Shown here: positions 63,109-64,000 of the stretch, piece by piece | How positions within the stretch are numbered: the stretch's first letter is position 1 | Layout of the letters: each line of letters opens with the position of its first letter | Assembly: GCA_021186555.1 (NCBI GenBank) | Contig: JAJKFL010000012.1 | Location: 24,129,711 to 24,193,710, forward strand | Length of the DNA: 64,000 nt | DNA from: Reticulitermes speratus | Lineage: Eukaryota; Arthropoda; Insecta; Blattodea; Rhinotermitidae | Reading direction: 5' to 3' | Made by a program: the position numbers and the translations under genes | The notes under the pieces: generated by a model | The model's input: the letters and a program-made list of their open reading frames with translations, nothing else | Databases searched by the model: none | What the model was told of the DNA's origin: nothing

Positions 63109-64000
63109 CTTGTGTTGGAGAAACATTTATACTCCTGTCTTTAATATGTGATTTAGAGCGACTGTTGGTGTTGTTAAAATAAAGTTATTGTAAATGTTTC
63201 CAGGTATTTTGTTGTGAACGGCCAGACCATTGTTTGTTTTAAAATCTTAGCAGCAGAGAATTACTTCCAGAGCAACCCCAAGAGCTACGGCTTAGCAGTG
63301 CCTAGACAGCTAAGTGGCTAACATCGTTATACACAACAAGCATTAATTCTCGGCAAGCACATTTCATAACCAGACGCAAGAGATTAAGAAACGACAGAGC
63401 CATGAAGGTTACTGCTAATGGGGGAAAAATGTAATAAGGAAAGAGACGCGAAACGGTCCGCCAGGCGAATAAAAATTATTTGTGACATGAAATGTATGCA
63501 GGCTAAGACGCTGGCAGGAATAGCAGTTCTCCGTCGTTAGCCAAATATTCGCCGTGTTGTAATGCTGGTTTTGTGTGGCATGAAACTTGTTCTTGTTTCT
63601 GCTAAAGACAGCACAGTTTGCAGACAGTCCGCAGTACGTGTATTTGATACATTAATTCAGATCTGTGCATTGAAGAACTGCATGATTCAGGGTCGCGGCG
63701 ACGGACAGTGTAAAGTGAAAAATTCCTGGGAAGAATGCCTCAACCGGTACAAAATTGCGGTACATTTTTGCTGTCGATATCGAGGTACTGTAACAGACTG
63801 TCAGTGCGATCCTGTCGTTGCAAAGTGTTAACATTAACTGCTCTGTTGTAGGCAACAGTTACAGACGCTGTTTTGTGGCTTGTTTAACGACGTAGTGTCG
63901 ATGATCTTGCTACTAGCGTGTAGTTGCCTGGATGAAATACGAAGTCGACACACCTGTCAGGATGTTCGGTGTCGCGGATGACATTCGAACCGCTGTTTTG
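63109..64000. other. No recognised feature to the window edge
   Basis: An 89-codon, cysteine-rich plus frame at 63562-63831 was examined for exon signals and domains; none found. A box B-like GGTTCGAATGTCATCC on the minus strand lies at 63976-63991, right at the edge, and may belong to a SINE continuing outside. Confidence 0.4.

Noticed and set aside
63562-63831. Cysteine-rich 89-codon frame as an exon or secreted peptide
   Set aside because: No signal peptide pattern, cysteines are irregular, and no splice sites clearly bound it.

Overview
This is eukaryotic, almost certainly arthropod, non-coding DNA from a large repeat-rich genome. The best guess is a cockroach or termite relative (Blattodea), judged from the look of its tRNA-derived SINEs, LINE tails and hairpin elements; that is recognition from memory, not a search. 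I find no host protein-coding gene, no intact tRNA or rRNA gene, and no operon-like packing. Every long open frame lies in a tandem array whose unit length is a multiple of three, open on several frames of both strands, so I treat them as artefacts. Short open frames with recognisable content are transposon relics: the C-terminal tail of a Penelope-like polymerase (21.3 kb and 35.2 kb), a pogo/Tigger-like transposase tail (8.1 kb), a Tc1/mariner-type transposase end (60.7-60.9 kb) and LINE ORF ends (8.4, 24.8, 45.3 kb).

Layout. 0-8 kb: 36-bp array, SINEs, a hairpin element, a second nearly uniform 36-bp array. 8-16 kb: a pogo/Tigger-like deletion derivative, LINE 3' ends in both orientations, fold-back elements with intact target-site duplications (TSDs), and a 39-41-bp satellite with higher-order structure. 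17-23 kb: a 45-bp satellite of about 48 copies, then two fold-back elements inserted in succession at the same 12-bp site, then a miniature copy of the 45-bp satellite in the opposite orientation. 23-35 kb: small arrays, SINE and LINE fragments, a fold-back element with four tandem hammerhead-like motifs (25.9-26.5 kb), a clean hAT MITE, a TA-flanked MITE and a Penelope-like 3' end. 36-50 kb: sparse, with an interspersed repeat here called family H, SINEs, 64-, 21- and 40-bp arrays, and a pogo-like relic. 51-64 kb: SINEs, a family H copy swollen by a 93-bp satellite, a nested Tc1/mariner-type element, another fold-back element and a small MITE.

The most interesting system is a set of fold-back elements that share (i) 8-12-bp TSDs where these can be found, (ii) long inverted arms with an asymmetric tail on one side only, (iii) in several, a tail box close to ATGCACGGTGAATA, (iv) a hammerhead-ribozyme-like core (CTGANGA, stem II, GAAA) in the arms, with a self-complementary stem III segment just before the predicted cleavage site, and (v) in two cases the remnant of a Penelope-like C-terminus. 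This fits Penelope-like retroelements, which are known to carry small hammerhead variants that act as dimers. The copy at 25.9-26.5 kb holds four such motifs spaced exactly 130 bp apart.
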